Origin: Sporisorium sorghi
Taxonomy: Eukaryota > Basidiomycota > Ustilaginomycetes > Ustilaginales > Ustilaginaceae
Direction: 5' to 3'
Length of the DNA: 64,000 bases
Assembly: GCA_023212695.1 (NCBI GenBank)
Contig: JALCCG010000004.1
Location: forward strand, 186,001 to 250,000
Part shown: positions 17,323 through 26,874 of the stretch, piece after piece
How the letters are laid out: each line of letters opens with the position of its first letter
Position numbering within the stretch: position 1 is the stretch's first letter
Translations under genes and position numbers: made by a program
The notes under the pieces: generated by a model
What the model was told of the DNA's origin: nothing
Database searches by the model: none
The model's input: the letters and a program-made list of their open reading frames with translations, nothing else

Positions 17323-17505
17323 ATGGATTATACGAATATTGTCATCTTCATTATTCTTGCCTTCAGTTTGGGTGCCATTATGATCATGAACCGGGATCGG
17401 ATTCCAACAAAACTGAGAAGAGGGATGGCCGTGACTGCGGTCGCCTTCATCCTGTTTGCCTTTTACCTTATTGTATACAGTTTCTTTAATCTGGGTTCCT
17501 CGTAA
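17323..17505 (+). CDS. Small membrane protein, two transmembrane helices
   Basis: 60 residues with helices at about 4-22 and 34-56, joined by a basic loop (NRDRIPTKLRRG). No family is recognised. It starts one base after the stop of the 77-residue gene and is probably coupled to it. The basic loop between helices suggests both ends face outward. Confidence 0.7.
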   Translation: MDYTNIVIFIILAFSLGAIMIMNRDRIPTKLRRGMAVTAVAFILFAFYLIVYSFFNLGSS

Positions 17506-17707
17506 ATTTTATTAGGATGAAAGTAGCGGGTACGCGGCATACTATCGCTCGGATAGCTTAATCCGAGGAGGTTATGCCATGAGAGGCGCCAAGGTGATGT
17601 GCATTACACTTGCTATCAGCCTGATCGCTGTTTCTACTGCCCGCTCCCAAGCCTTATCTGAAGGAACCCGGACTCCCAATAATACACATCATTCAAGGAG
17701 GATCTCT

Positions 17708-19498
17708 ATGGAACAATTGTTGAAACGCGCGGATGTCCCTAAAGAGCATCAATGGAAACTCGAGGATATGTTCGCCGACCAGAAAGCATGGGATGCAAGC
17801 TTTGCGGAATTGAAGAATCTTCTTAAACGCACAGACGAGTATCAAGGCAAATTAAACAACGCGGCATCCATCAAAGAATGCTTCGAGCTCGAAGACGAAA
17901 TTTCTTATCATGCCGAGCGTCTATACGTGTATGCTCACATGCATCATGATGAAGATACAGCAAACCCTACATATCAATCGCTATCCGCCAAAGCCAAAAA
18001 ACTGAATGTCGAAGCTGGAGAAGCACTCTCCTTCATCACGCCTGAAATACTGTCCCTGTCTGAAGCGGAGCTGGACAAATTGATCGAGGACCCTGCCCTC
18101 AAGGAATTCAAGTTCACGCTGACGGAGATGAAACGGGAGAAAGCACATGTTCTCTCCAAGACGGAAGAAGCGCTGCTGGCTCAAGTCGGCAACCTCTCCT
18201 CTGCACCGCAAACGATTTTTGGCATGCTCAACAATGCGGACATGAAATTCCCGAAAATCAAGAACGAAGAAGGCAAGGAAGTTGAACTCACACACGGCAA
18301 CTATATTCAATTCCTGGAAAGCCCGAATCGCGAAGTGCGCGAGCGTGCTTTCAAAGCGGTTTACGACACCTATGGCAAGCAGAAAAACACCCTTGCTGCT
18401 ACGCTGAATGCCAACGTAAACAAAAATATTTTCTATTCCCGTGTCCGCAAATACCCTTCTGTACTGGAAATGGCCCTGTATGGCGATAACATCCAGAAGG
18501 AAGTTTACACAAACCTGATCGACACCATTCATGAGAGTCTGCCGCTCCTGCACCGCTACATGGAGCTCCGTAAGAAGCTGATGGGCGTGGATGAGCTTCA
18601 CATGTACGATTTGTTCGCTCCCCTCGTGGAAGAGTACAAATGGGACATCACTTACGAAGAAGCAAAACAAATGACCAAGGAAGGCCTTGCGCCGCTTGGC
18701 GAGGATTACCTGAGCAGCCTGCAAGCAGGTTATGACAACGGCTGGATCGATGTATACGAGAACGAGAACAAACGAACCGGCGCATACAGCTGGGGTGCAT
18801 ACGGTACCCATCCTTACGTATTATTGAATCATAAAGACAACCTGAACAGCATGTTTACCCTGGCTCATGAGATGGGGCATGCCCTTCACTCCTACTATTC
18901 AGACAACGCCCTGAAATATCGGGATGCACAGTACACCATTTTCCTGGCTGAAGTGGCATCAACCACCAACGAAGCCCTGCTGATGGATTACCTGCTGAAA
19001 AACGCCAAGGATCCCAAACAAAAAATGTACCTGCTGACTTACTATGCCGATCAGTTCCGTACAACGGTCTTCCGTCAAACGATGTTTGCCGAGTTCGAGA
19101 AAATCGTTCATGAGCGCGCTGAGAGCGGCGAATCCCTGACACCTCAGGATCTTTCCGACATCTACTATGAATTGAACGTGAAATATCACGGCAAAGGGAT
19201 GCAAGTGGATAAAGAAATCGGAATGGAATGGGCACGGATTCCTCATTTCTACAACAGCTTCTATGTGTACAAATACGCAACCGGCTTCTCGGCTGCAACC
19301 AGCTTCTCGAAGCAGATTCTGGAGGAAGGCCAGCCTGCGGTGGACCGCTATCTCGGATTCCTGAAGAGCGGCGGCAGCGACTACTCCATTAACATCCTCA
19401 AGAAGGCTGGCGTGGATATGTCGTCTCCGGAGCCTATCCGCGAGGCCATGAGTGTGTTCGAAGACATCATCAGCCAAATGGAGCAGTTGACAAAATAA
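17708..19498 (+). CDS. pepF: Oligoendopeptidase F (M3B zinc peptidase)
   Basis: 596 residues, the normal PepF length (about 600). It hydrolyses short peptides in the cytoplasm. The zinc motif HEMGH is in LAHEMGHALHSYYS (about residues 385-398), with the third ligand in FLAEVASTTNE. The start ATG 17708 has AAGGAGG 6 nt upstream and is where family homology begins. The frame stays open upstream to an ATG at 17579 that has its own AGGAGG and would add 43 residues starting with a hydrophobic, signal-like stretch. A terminator follows. Confidence 0.94.
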   Translation: MEQLLKRADVPKEHQWKLEDMFADQKAWDASFAELKNLLKRTDEYQGKLNNAASIKECFELEDEISYHAERLYVYAHMHHDEDTANPTYQSLSAKAKKLNVEAGEALSFITPEILSLSEAELDKLIEDPALKEFKFTLTEMKREKAHVLSKTEEALLAQVGNLSSAPQTIFGMLNNADMKFPKIKNEEGKEVELTHGNYIQFLESPNREVRERAFKAVYDTYGKQKNTLAATLNANVNKNIFYSRVRKYPSVLEMALYGDNIQKEVYTNLIDTIHESLPLLHRYMELRKKLMGVDELHMYDLFAPLVEEYKWDITYEEAKQMTKEGLAPLGEDYLSSLQAGYDNGWIDVYENENKRTGAYSWGAYGTHPYVLLNHKDNLNSMFTLAHEMGHALHSYYSDNALKYRDAQYTIFLAEVASTTNEALLMDYLLKNAKDPKQKMYLLTYYADQFRTTVFRQTMFAEFEKIVHERAESGESLTPQDLSDIYYELNVKYHGKGMQVDKEIGMEWARIPHFYNSFYVYKYATGFSAATSFSKQILEEGQPAVDRYLGFLKSGGSDYSINILKKAGVDMSSPEPIREAMSVFEDIISQMEQLTK

Positions 19499-19542
19499 TC
19501 AATGCTTGAGCGAGATGCATCATTCTCAATTGACCAGTGGAA

Positions 19543-19579
19543 TAAAATCCCTTGCCCTTTACAGGCAAGGGATTTTATA
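19543..19579 (+). terminator. Terminator after pepF
   Basis: AAAATCCCTTGCC pairs with GGCAAGGGATTTT around a 7-base loop. It sits between pepF and the next gene, whose ribosome binding site follows closely. Confidence 0.85.
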
Positions 19580-19604
19580 CTGTTTGAGGAAGGAGGTGTT
19601 CCCT

Positions 19605-19934
19605 ATGAAAATTCAATGGTCACTAATCGCAGCTTTATTGTTTGCCCTTATTACAGCCGTATTTGCCGTGATCAATGTCAATCCCGTTGCAGTAAACCTG
19701 TTGTTCGGTACTGTCAACGTACCGCTGATTCTGCTCATTATCGGATGCTCTCTGATCGGGGGACTGATTGTCGGTACATTCGGCATTTACCGTCAATATC
19801 AAATGCAGAAGGAAATCCGTTCGTTAGCGGAACAACTTATACATATCCGTGAAGTAACGGGATACACTCCTGAAATGCAAGCTGCGGACGAGGAAATGAA
19901 AAAAGATCCGAAGGACACCCCTGCTGAACCCTGA
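19605..19934 (+). CDS. LapA-family (DUF1049) membrane protein
   Basis: 109 residues. Two transmembrane helices (about 5-25 and 43-63) contain the family signature FAVINVNPVAVNLLFGTVNVPL and LIGGLIVG. A cytoplasmic coiled-coil and acidic tail follow (KEIRSLAEQLIHIRE). The family (lipopolysaccharide assembly protein A domain in Gram-negatives) is widespread in Firmicutes with unknown role. AAGGAGG precedes the ATG at 19605 and discards an upstream in-frame ATG. Confidence 0.85.
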   Translation: MKIQWSLIAALLFALITAVFAVINVNPVAVNLLFGTVNVPLILLIIGCSLIGGLIVGTFGIYRQYQMQKEIRSLAEQLIHIREVTGYTPEMQAADEEMKKDPKDTPAEP

Positions 19935-19989
19935 TGTCCCCGGATGATGAATCAATATGAATGAAAGAAACAAGGAGGCCTGACATCTA

Positions 19990-21027
19990 ATGTCTGCTAT
20001 ACAACCGAATGAAACATACGTATTGGACCTGCTTAAGGCATTGCTCGATACACCGAGTCCTACCGGCTATACCCACACCATTATGAAGCGGATTGAACAG
20101 GAAGCGGCTTCCCTTGATGTTCCTCTTACATGGAACGAAAAAGGCGGCGCCATCCTGTCCATCGCTGGACAAGACAGCAGCCGTACGATCGGGCTGAGCG
20201 CTCACGTCGACACCCTTGGCGCGATGGTTCGTGCCGTGAAATCGGAAGGTACGCTCCGGCTTACCTCCGTTGGCGGATACATGATGAACAGCATTGAGAA
20301 TGAATACTGCATCATCCATACACACAGCGGCAAGACATATACCGGAACCATCCTCTCCACCCATCCTTCGGTTCACGTATACAGTGACGCCCGTGATTTA
20401 AAGCGCCAGGAAGCCAATATGGAGGTTCGGATCGACGAATTAGTTGAATCAGCCGATGATGTAAAAAAATTCGGCATCGGCGTTGGAGACTTCGTCTCCT
20501 TTGATGCCCGTGCGGTCATTACTCCCAGCGGTTACATCAAATCACGTCATCTGGATGACAAAGCCAGCGTCGCTGCACTCTTCGGCTTGCTCGAAAGCAT
20601 GAAGCGCGATAACTGGAAGCCCAAATATAATGTAAAACTCCTTATCTCCAACTACGAAGAGGTTGGACACGGCGCAGCCTACATTCCTGCCGACATCAAT
20701 GAAATGATTGCGGTGGATATGGGCTGTATCGGCGATGATTTAAGCTGCAAGGAAACCGACGTGTCCATCTGTGCCAAGGACTCGTCCGGCCCTTATGACT
20801 ACGACATGACCAGTCGTTTGATTGAACTGGCCGAGAGCGAAGGCATTGCATATGCCGTTGATATTTATCCTCATTACGGCTCCGATGCTTCGGCGGCGCT
20901 CTCCGCAGGCAGCAACATCAAAGCTGCGTTGATCGGTCCCGGCGTCCATGCATCCCACGCGATGGAAAGAACGCACAAACAGGCGGTTCTTAACACCGTC
21001 AAACTGCTGGCAGCCTACGTGAAATAA
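19990..21027 (+). CDS. M42-family metallopeptidase (aminopeptidase/cellulase-like)
   Basis: 345 residues, cytosolic. The two-metal site is visible: His in LSAHVDTLG (about residue 73), the bridging Asp in HLDDKAS (about 185), the catalytic and ligand Glu pair in NYEEVGHG (about 219), Asp in AVDMGC, and His in the GVHASHAMERTH segment near the C-terminus. M42 enzymes are usually large tetrahedral aminopeptidases; the family also contains endoglucanase-named members. AAGGAGG lies upstream of the ATG. It follows the LapA-like gene by 55 bp on the same strand. Confidence 0.92.
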   Translation: MSAIQPNETYVLDLLKALLDTPSPTGYTHTIMKRIEQEAASLDVPLTWNEKGGAILSIAGQDSSRTIGLSAHVDTLGAMVRAVKSEGTLRLTSVGGYMMNSIENEYCIIHTHSGKTYTGTILSTHPSVHVYSDARDLKRQEANMEVRIDELVESADDVKKFGIGVGDFVSFDARAVITPSGYIKSRHLDDKASVAALFGLLESMKRDNWKPKYNVKLLISNYEEVGHGAAYIPADINEMIAVDMGCIGDDLSCKETDVSICAKDSSGPYDYDMTSRLIELAESEGIAYAVDIYPHYGSDASAALSAGSNIKAALIGPGVHASHAMERTHKQAVLNTVKLLAAYVK

Positions 21028-21040
21028 ACCGCTCTATAGG

Positions 21041-21087
21041 TAAGGGGCGTCCCCAAGGCACAAGGCCTGGGGACGCCCCTTATTTTC
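21041..21087 (+). terminator. Terminator between the M42 and ABC-F genes
   Basis: AAGGGGCGTCCCCA pairs with TGGGGACGCCCCTT, then TATTTTCT. The two genes converge here. Confidence 0.85.
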
Positions 21088-21108
21088 TCTTTGAACCTGC
21101 CTGATGCA

Positions 21109-23064
21109 TCAGGATTTCTTGCTCTGCTCAATTTTCTCGGCAAGCTCGTTCAGATAGGTCCAGCGCTCCATCAGATGCTCCAGCTCACGCTCCGTTTCCT
21201 CCTGAGCCCGCATCAGCTCCTGAAGCCTGGCTGCGTCGCTGCCGGCGGTTTCCATCTCCGATTGAACGGATACAAGCTTGTTCTCGGCAGCTTCGATCAG
21301 ACCATCAATCTGCTCAAATTCCCGCTGCTCTTTATAACTGAATTTCAGACGTTCGCGCGGTGTATCTTTACTTGAACTGCTGCCCGGCACCGTGTTGCTT
21401 CCCGATGCTGATTTAGCGCCACTGCCACCGGCTGCATCCGTCTTGCTTCCGGCAGCCTCGCTGCCATGACGCTGCATCCACTCTGCGTACTCGCTGTAAG
21501 AGCCAACATGGACACGAATCTGCCCCATGCCCTCAAACGCCATGACTTTATCCATGGTTCGATCCAGGAAAAACCGGTCATGGGATACCACGATGACAAC
21601 ACCCGGAAACTCATCCAGATACTGCTCCAGAACGGACAATGTCGGTATGTCCAGATCATTTGTCGGTTCATCCAGCAGCAGCACGTTCGGCGCACTCATC
21701 AGCACTCGCAGCAGGTACAACCGGCGCTTCTCGCCTCCGGACAATTTCGCTATCGGCGTCCACTGCAGCGCAGGCGGGAACAGGAAGCGTTCCAGCATCT
21801 GGGCCGCGGTAATGGCAGAGCCGTCCGCCGTACGAACAACCTCTGCCTCATCCTTGATATACTCGATCACGCGCTGACTGCCATCCATCTCCTGATGCTC
21901 TTGGGTGAAATAACCCAGTTTAACCGTTGGCCCAAGCACGACTTCGCCGGCATCCGGTTGAAGCCTTCCGGCAATGAGATTCAGCAGCGTGGATTTACCG
22001 CTCCCGTTCGGACCCACGATACCGATCCGATCCTCGGGCACGGCGATGTAAGATAGATCCTCAATCAATATGTTGTCGCCGACCGTCTTACGGAGACCTT
22101 CAATCTCTAGAATTTTGCGGCCGAGACGGGTGGAAGCAACCGAGACGTCCAGATCACCGGAGCCCTGTATGATCTCCTGATCCTTCAGTTTCTCGAAACG
22201 GTCGATTCTCGCCTTCTGCTTGGTCGTACGGGCCTTTGCTCCTCTGCGAATCCAGGCAAGCTCGTTCCGCAGCAGATTCTGGCGCTTTTGTTCGGATGCG
22301 GCTTCCCGCTCCTCGCGCTCTGCCTTCAGCTCCAGGAAACGGCTGTAATTCGCCTCATATCGGAACAGCCGCCCATGATCCAACTCCAGCATGACATTGG
22401 CCACCCGGTCCAGAAAATACCGATCATGCGTAATCATAAGCAGGGCGCCCCGGCGCTTCTGCAAGTACTGCTCAAGCCAGGCTACAGATTCGTTGTCGAT
22501 ATGGTTGGTCGGCTCGTCCAATATGAGTAAATCCGACGGTTGGATCAAGGCAGCGGCTAAAGCCACCCGCTTGCGCTGTCCACCCGAGAGTGTCCCCATT
22601 CTCGCCTCATAATGGCGTATTCCAAGCTTGGACAGAATGGTCTTTGCATCACTCTCCAGCTGCCATGCCTGCAGCGAATCCAGCGTCTGATTGAGCTTCA
22701 GCAATTTCTGCTGCAGCTCTTCATGGCCCGGATGGAGCTCCAGCAGCTCCATTGTTTCGGTATATTCCCGGACGGCCTTCATCTCGGGGAGATCCCCTTC
22801 AAACACCTGCTGCAGAACGGTTTTATCCGGATCAAACTCGGGATTCTGAGCAAGATAGCGCACCCGGATGCGATTGCCCATCGATATTTTACCGGAGTCA
22901 GGCGGCTCAAGTCCTGCGACAACGCGCAGAAACGTAGATTTTCCTGTACCGTTTACGCCGATGATGCCAATCTTGTCCTGATCCTCCATGCCGAAGGATG
23001 CATCTTGAAACAGTATTTTATCTCCATAACTTTTGTTTACCTGCTCTACGGTCAAGATATTCAT
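21109..23064 (-). CDS. ABC-F family ATPase, YfmR/Uup-like
   Basis: 651 residues, soluble. Two ATP-binding cassettes: Walker A GVNGTGKST (about 35-43) and GPNGSGKST (about 350-358), signatures LSGGQRKR and LSGGEKRR, and Walker B LLILDEPTNHID and LLLDEPTNDLD. The interdomain linker (AWIRRGAKARTTKQKARIDR) and a C-terminal coiled coil (about 570-645) match the Uup/YfmR group, which act on the ribosomal E-site rather than in transport. A Ser/Gly-rich stretch separates cassette 2 from the coiled coil. The DUF92 gene lies upstream on the same strand, so they may be co-transcribed. Confidence 0.93.
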   Translation of the reverse strand: MNILTVEQVNKSYGDKILFQDASFGMEDQDKIGIIGVNGTGKSTFLRVVAGLEPPDSGKISMGNRIRVRYLAQNPEFDPDKTVLQQVFEGDLPEMKAVREYTETMELLELHPGHEELQQKLLKLNQTLDSLQAWQLESDAKTILSKLGIRHYEARMGTLSGGQRKRVALAAALIQPSDLLILDEPTNHIDNESVAWLEQYLQKRRGALLMITHDRYFLDRVANVMLELDHGRLFRYEANYSRFLELKAEREEREAASEQKRQNLLRNELAWIRRGAKARTTKQKARIDRFEKLKDQEIIQGSGDLDVSVASTRLGRKILEIEGLRKTVGDNILIEDLSYIAVPEDRIGIVGPNGSGKSTLLNLIAGRLQPDAGEVVLGPTVKLGYFTQEHQEMDGSQRVIEYIKDEAEVVRTADGSAITAAQMLERFLFPPALQWTPIAKLSGGEKRRLYLLRVLMSAPNVLLLDEPTNDLDIPTLSVLEQYLDEFPGVVIVVSHDRFFLDRTMDKVMAFEGMGQIRVHVGSYSEYAEWMQRHGSEAAGSKTDAAGGSGAKSASGSNTVPGSSSSKDTPRERLKFSYKEQREFEQIDGLIEAAENKLVSVQSEMETAGSDAARLQELMRAQEETERELEHLMERWTYLNELAEKIEQSKKS

Positions 23065-23095
23065 TGGTCTGATCCCTACTTACATCTATAGATTT

Positions 23096-23118
23096 CGTTA
23101 ATCGTTAATCGTTAATCG
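23096..23118. repeat. Short tandem repeat (CGTTAAT x3)
   Basis: Three perfect copies of the 7-mer CGTTAAT plus CG, in the 5' untranslated region of the ABC-F gene. Such arrays can vary in copy number; no function is evident. Confidence 0.8.
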
Positions 23119-23132
23119 ATGAATGAACTACA

Positions 23133-23939
23133 TTATAACGCAACCAGCACTGCAGTCCCATATGCTGCTGCCCCGCCAAGAAGTGAGCTGAGCAGATTGA
23201 CGGCATCATTGGACATCCACGAATACCCTCGCATGCGTTCGGTCTCCTGTCCGCAGTGCTGCGCCACCTCGACAGTTTTACCGCACGCCGAGCAGCGATA
23301 CATCACCTGTACAGCCGCCCCGAGATATGAGTCAGCAAATGCACCGACCAATCCCCCGGCAAGGGCCGCCAGAACATATGAGAGTAACTCCGCGCTCATA
23401 CCGCTCCATTCAGCCAGCAGCCATCCCCCGGCTCCGATCAGTATACTCCCTGCCGCTGCCGCTATGGAGCCCGCCCAAGATACGCCTCCCGATTCTCCAG
23501 CAGTCAGCACCTTTCCGTTAAGGACAGAACGCGGCGGCCGCCGGCTGAGGCTTCCTAACTCCGTCGCCCAGGTATCTGCCGTCACCGTAGCCATGACCCC
23601 TATAAACAGCAGCACCCACAACTCGGACGGAGCCCATGCGTTTAACAGACACAGCACCATGCCGATTCCGCCGTTGGCGAATACTTGTCCTGCATCCCTC
23701 CGGCCGGTCTTGGCATAAGATTTCTCCAGATCAGCCTTGCGTTTCTTTCCATATCGGGAGAGCAGCGTAGAAGTAATGAAAAAAAGAAGCAGGGTCCCGA
23801 ACCAAAACACGTTCCCTGCTCCATAATATATGGTGCCCATCAGAATAGCGGCGGCGGCTCCGGATTCCGATAGCGATCGTTTCCGGTAGGCCGCTCCCGC
23901 AACAATGATGGCGCCTGCGGCTCCAATCAGCCAATCCAT
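23133..23939 (-). CDS. DUF92-family membrane protein
   Basis: 268 residues with about six or seven transmembrane helices. The motifs GTIYYGAGNVFWFGTLLLFF, VFANGGIGMVLCL and the conserved ATVTADTWATELGSL (about residues 135-149) define the DUF92/TIGR00297 family of prenyltransferase-like integral membrane proteins (cyanobacterial and plant members include phytol-phosphate kinases). Substrate unknown here. The ATG at 23937-23939 sits 7 nt from GGGAGGG; a TTG two codons earlier overlaps that site. Confidence 0.87.
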   Translation of the reverse strand: MDWLIGAAGAIIVAGAAYRKRSLSESGAAAAILMGTIYYGAGNVFWFGTLLLFFITSTLLSRYGKKRKADLEKSYAKTGRRDAGQVFANGGIGMVLCLLNAWAPSELWVLLFIGVMATVTADTWATELGSLSRRPPRSVLNGKVLTAGESGGVSWAGSIAAAAGSILIGAGGWLLAEWSGMSAELLSYVLAALAGGLVGAFADSYLGAAVQVMYRCSACGKTVEVAQHCGQETERMRGYSWMSNDAVNLLSSLLGGAAAYGTAVLVAL

Positions 23940-23969
23940 CTGCAATCCCTCCCATGATAGCTTGCCAGA

Positions 23970-24593
23970 TTACCCGATTTCGCAGCGGCCCAGACGGATG
24001 TCTCCCCAGAATAACTCGAATACATCCCCCGATTCAGTTGGACCGACACCTGCCGGCGTTCCCGTGAAGATTAAATCCCCTTTGCCAAGACCATAAAATT
24101 CGCCAATATAATCAATAATGCGCTGAAGGGAGAAGATCATATCCTTCACGTTCCCCCGCTGCACCTCCTCGCCATTCTTCAATACGGTGAAATCCGCAGC
24201 CGCCAGCTTTGCGGTTCCCGGGAATGTTATGGATGGGGTAAGGGGAGCAGAGGATTTAAAGGCTTTCGCCGCGGTCCATGGATGCCCCTTCTCCTTAATC
24301 ACCGTCTGAACGTCACGCAGTGTGAAATCAATGCCAAGGGCCATTGTTTTTACAAGCTCATCAACCGTCATCCCTGGAGAGTAATCCTCCGCGAGCTGAA
24401 TGACAAGCTCCCCTTCAAAATGAAGACTGCCGCGATCCAGGGGCAGCTGCAGCACGCTTCCGTCCAGCGGAACGACCGCATGGGAAGGCTTGAGAAAGAT
24501 CATCGGTTCTTCCGGCACGGCATTGCCGAGCTCGGCGGCATGCAATTGATAATTACGACCAACGCAATATACGTTATTGACTAGGGCACACAT
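23970..24593 (-). CDS. Fumarylacetoacetate hydrolase (FAH) family protein
   Basis: 207 residues. The FAH fold shows FLKPSHAVV, the metal-binding HFEGELVIQL (about residues 57-66), ALGIDFTLRD and the C-terminal GDLIFTGTPAGVGP (about 173-186). Members hydrolyse or decarboxylate beta-diketo acids, e.g. acylpyruvate or oxaloacetate; this substrate is not known. GGAGG of its ribosome binding site lies inside the last codons of the upstream GDPD gene, so translation is coupled. Confidence 0.9.
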   Translation of the reverse strand: MCALVNNVYCVGRNYQLHAAELGNAVPEEPMIFLKPSHAVVPLDGSVLQLPLDRGSLHFEGELVIQLAEDYSPGMTVDELVKTMALGIDFTLRDVQTVIKEKGHPWTAAKAFKSSAPLTPSITFPGTAKLAAADFTVLKNGEEVQRGNVKDMIFSLQRIIDYIGEFYGLGKGDLIFTGTPAGVGPTESGDVFELFWGDIRLGRCEIG

Positions 24594-24596
24594 ACA

Positions 24597-25370
24597 TTAA
24601 AACCTCCATTTTCTTCGCCAGAATGGAACTTTTGGTGCAATTTTATGAATAAAAATCTGACCCCAAGTATCGGGCCGGTTCGTGCAGATCATGATGGCCG
24701 GATTCATTCTTGCCAGTGATCTCATACTTTTCGCATCATCCACCGTCCACGCCATGGGGGTGATGCCATTCTTCACCAAATCCGACGCAAAGGCTGCATC
24801 CAGATGAGAATAACCAATGGATAAAAAAGAGCATTTCATTTGCTTCAAGCGTGATAACAAATTACGGGGATGAGCATCGATAATAAGTCCTGTATTCACT
24901 TCGGGATCCAGTTCCTTCGCTTTAATCAAGGCTTTCGGCTCGAAGGAGGTGAGCACCACATCCGGGAGCATCCGGTGAGCATGGACCCGCTCCAGCACAG
25001 CCTCTTCCAGACCTGGATACATATCTCCGCTCGTCTTGAGCTCGATATTAAGTTTCAATCGTCCTTTGACAAGCTGCAAGACTTCATCCAGTGAAGGAAC
25101 CTGCTCCCCCCTGAATTGACGTCCCTTCCATTCTCCAGCGTCCATTCTCCGGATTTCCTGCCAAGTTAGATCCTTCACCTTGCCCCGGCCTGTTGTCGTA
25201 CGATCTACGCTGAAATCATGTATGACTACAGGGACTCCATCCTGAGTCAGCTGCACATCGATTTCCATCCAGTGCACAAAAGGCTCATCCATCGCCATCT
25301 GAATGGCTGCGCGCGTATTTTCAGGTGCGATACCGGAAAATCCCCGGTGAGCCACACATAAATTGTTCAT
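24597..25370 (-). CDS. Glycerophosphodiester phosphodiesterase (GDPD)
   Basis: 257 residues without signal peptide, so probably cytoplasmic. It cleaves glycerophosphodiesters to glycerol 3-phosphate plus an alcohol. Seen are AHRGFSGIAPENT (catalytic His, about residues 7-19), EIDVQLTQDGVPVVIHD (metal site and second His), LNIELKTSG and the C-terminal AWTVDD. The ATG is preceded by AGGAGG. Its stop lies 3 bp from the start of the FAH gene, so the pair form an operon. Confidence 0.93.
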   Translation of the reverse strand: MNNLCVAHRGFSGIAPENTRAAIQMAMDEPFVHWMEIDVQLTQDGVPVVIHDFSVDRTTTGRGKVKDLTWQEIRRMDAGEWKGRQFRGEQVPSLDEVLQLVKGRLKLNIELKTSGDMYPGLEEAVLERVHAHRMLPDVVLTSFEPKALIKAKELDPEVNTGLIIDAHPRNLLSRLKQMKCSFLSIGYSHLDAAFASDLVKNGITPMAWTVDDAKSMRSLARMNPAIMICTNRPDTWGQIFIHKIAPKVPFWRRKWRF

Positions 25371-25408
25371 GGTGGGACCTCCTTGGTGTAACTGTTAACG
25401 AATTAACA

Positions 25409-26725
25409 TTATTCCACTGTTTTACCTGTTATAACTTCACCATCCGGTGCTATTTTGACACCGCCGATGGATCGCTTCTGTACCTCCTGCAGCAAAGCTT
25501 GAGCTTCTTCGCCTTCCAGCGGAATGACCTGTCCGATCTCCGTTCGGTATGGCGTCAGCTTCAGGTCACAGTCTCCTTGACGGCTGCACGAGGCTTGGAA
25601 TACGGCAGTGCTCCACGTATCGGCATTCCCCGATTTGGTAAATATAAAATTGCCGGTGCTGTACGCGATCCATTTGCCTTTATACTGCTCCAAGCCCTGC
25701 AGCACATGCGGATGCCCTCCGATAATCAGATCCGCTCCACCGTCAATGAACGCACGCGACAGATTGATCTGGTATGAATTTGGCGTCTTGTGAAGCTCTT
25801 CTCCCCAATGGGCGATCACAACGACCAGATCGGCTTTGGAACGCGCGTCCTGAATCGCTTCAACCGCCTTCGGCAGAACGTGATCATAGGCACCCGCTAC
25901 GCCCGGCCTGTTCTCCAGGGCATACCAGGACGTCTCCGGGAGGACACGGCTGAATCCAAGCAGTGCAACCGTCATGCCCTGCAGCTCGAAATACTGTGCC
26001 GCAAAGGCTTCTTCTTCATTACGGCCTGCTCCAACATAGCGGATATCATGGTCCTTCAGATGTTTCAAGGTATCCAGAAGTCCTTCCTGACCTTGGTCGA
26101 GAATGTGATTGTTAGCCAGATTTACAGCTTCTATCCCTGCTTCTCGAAGGGAAGGCAGAACCTCAGGCGAGGACTTGAATACAAATTTCTTATTGGCCGC
26201 GCCAACTCCCCCGGTCGTGACCGGGGTCTCCAGATTGAGAACGGTCAAATCATCCTCCAGAAATGCGGTGCCCAAGTGCTTGTATGGATAGTCATACCCA
26301 TGTCTCTTCAGCGCATCCTCCACTTTGCCAGAGAATAAGGTATCCCCGGCAAAATGCATGATCACCCGTTGGTTGTCATTGGTGCCGGCTGGTTCATCGG
26401 CTCCACTGTCTGCAGGTTCGGATGTATCGGGATCCCATTGTTCATCGGGCTCATCCGTATTCGGGTGGGCCGAATCCGTTCCCTCGCCGCTGGACTGCTG
26501 CCCGGAACCCGGCTGATCCGGATCGTTCCCTTCCACGCCAAATTCCGGCATACCAGGCAGATGTGCCGTTTGTTGAACAGGATCTTCTCTAAATTTAAAA
26601 TGATAGACAAGCAAAGCAGCAATCATCAAAATCAGACATAGGTTGAGTATGATCCAAACCTGTCCGGTTCGCTGCTTACGGGCCTTCTTCTCGGCCTTGC
26701 TCTTCTCTGATCGTGACAGTTGCAT
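25409..26725 (-). CDS. CapA-family protein (poly-gamma-glutamate synthesis CapA-like)
   Basis: 438 residues. One N-terminal transmembrane helix (about 23-45), then a long Pro/Ser/Asp-rich extracellular spacer (about 55-120), then a metallophosphatase-like CapA domain: IMHFAGDTLF, VLNLETPVT, AVNLANNHILDQG, VVIAHWGEE, GGHPHVLQG and IAYSTGNF. CapA proteins act with CapB/CapC in gamma-polyglutamate export, but neither gene is adjacent, so a stand-alone surface hydrolase role is also possible. AGGAG precedes the ATG. Confidence 0.88.
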   Translation of the reverse strand: MQLSRSEKSKAEKKARKQRTGQVWIILNLCLILMIAALLVYHFKFREDPVQQTAHLPGMPEFGVEGNDPDQPGSGQQSSGEGTDSAHPNTDEPDEQWDPDTSEPADSGADEPAGTNDNQRVIMHFAGDTLFSGKVEDALKRHGYDYPYKHLGTAFLEDDLTVLNLETPVTTGGVGAANKKFVFKSSPEVLPSLREAGIEAVNLANNHILDQGQEGLLDTLKHLKDHDIRYVGAGRNEEEAFAAQYFELQGMTVALLGFSRVLPETSWYALENRPGVAGAYDHVLPKAVEAIQDARSKADLVVVIAHWGEELHKTPNSYQINLSRAFIDGGADLIIGGHPHVLQGLEQYKGKWIAYSTGNFIFTKSGNADTWSTAVFQASCSRQGDCDLKLTPYRTEIGQVIPLEGEEAQALLQEVQKRSIGGVKIAPDGEVITGKTVE

Positions 26726-26799
26726 AGGTCACTCCTTTATTCACTTATGAGATCGCGCAATAGCGCAATAAGTCGCTCCCCCCATTATACCAGCTTCCC

Positions 26800-26840
26800 G
26801 GCAAAGAATAGAACCCCCCGTCACCGGGGAGTTCTATATC
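26800..26840 (-). terminator. Terminator after hemH
   Basis: Minus strand: ATAGAAC-CCCCGG / CCGGGG-GTTCTAT stem followed by a T-rich stretch (TCTTT). Confidence 0.7.
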
Positions 26841-26874
26841 CATGTTTCATATTCAAATTTTGCGAATAACGGCT

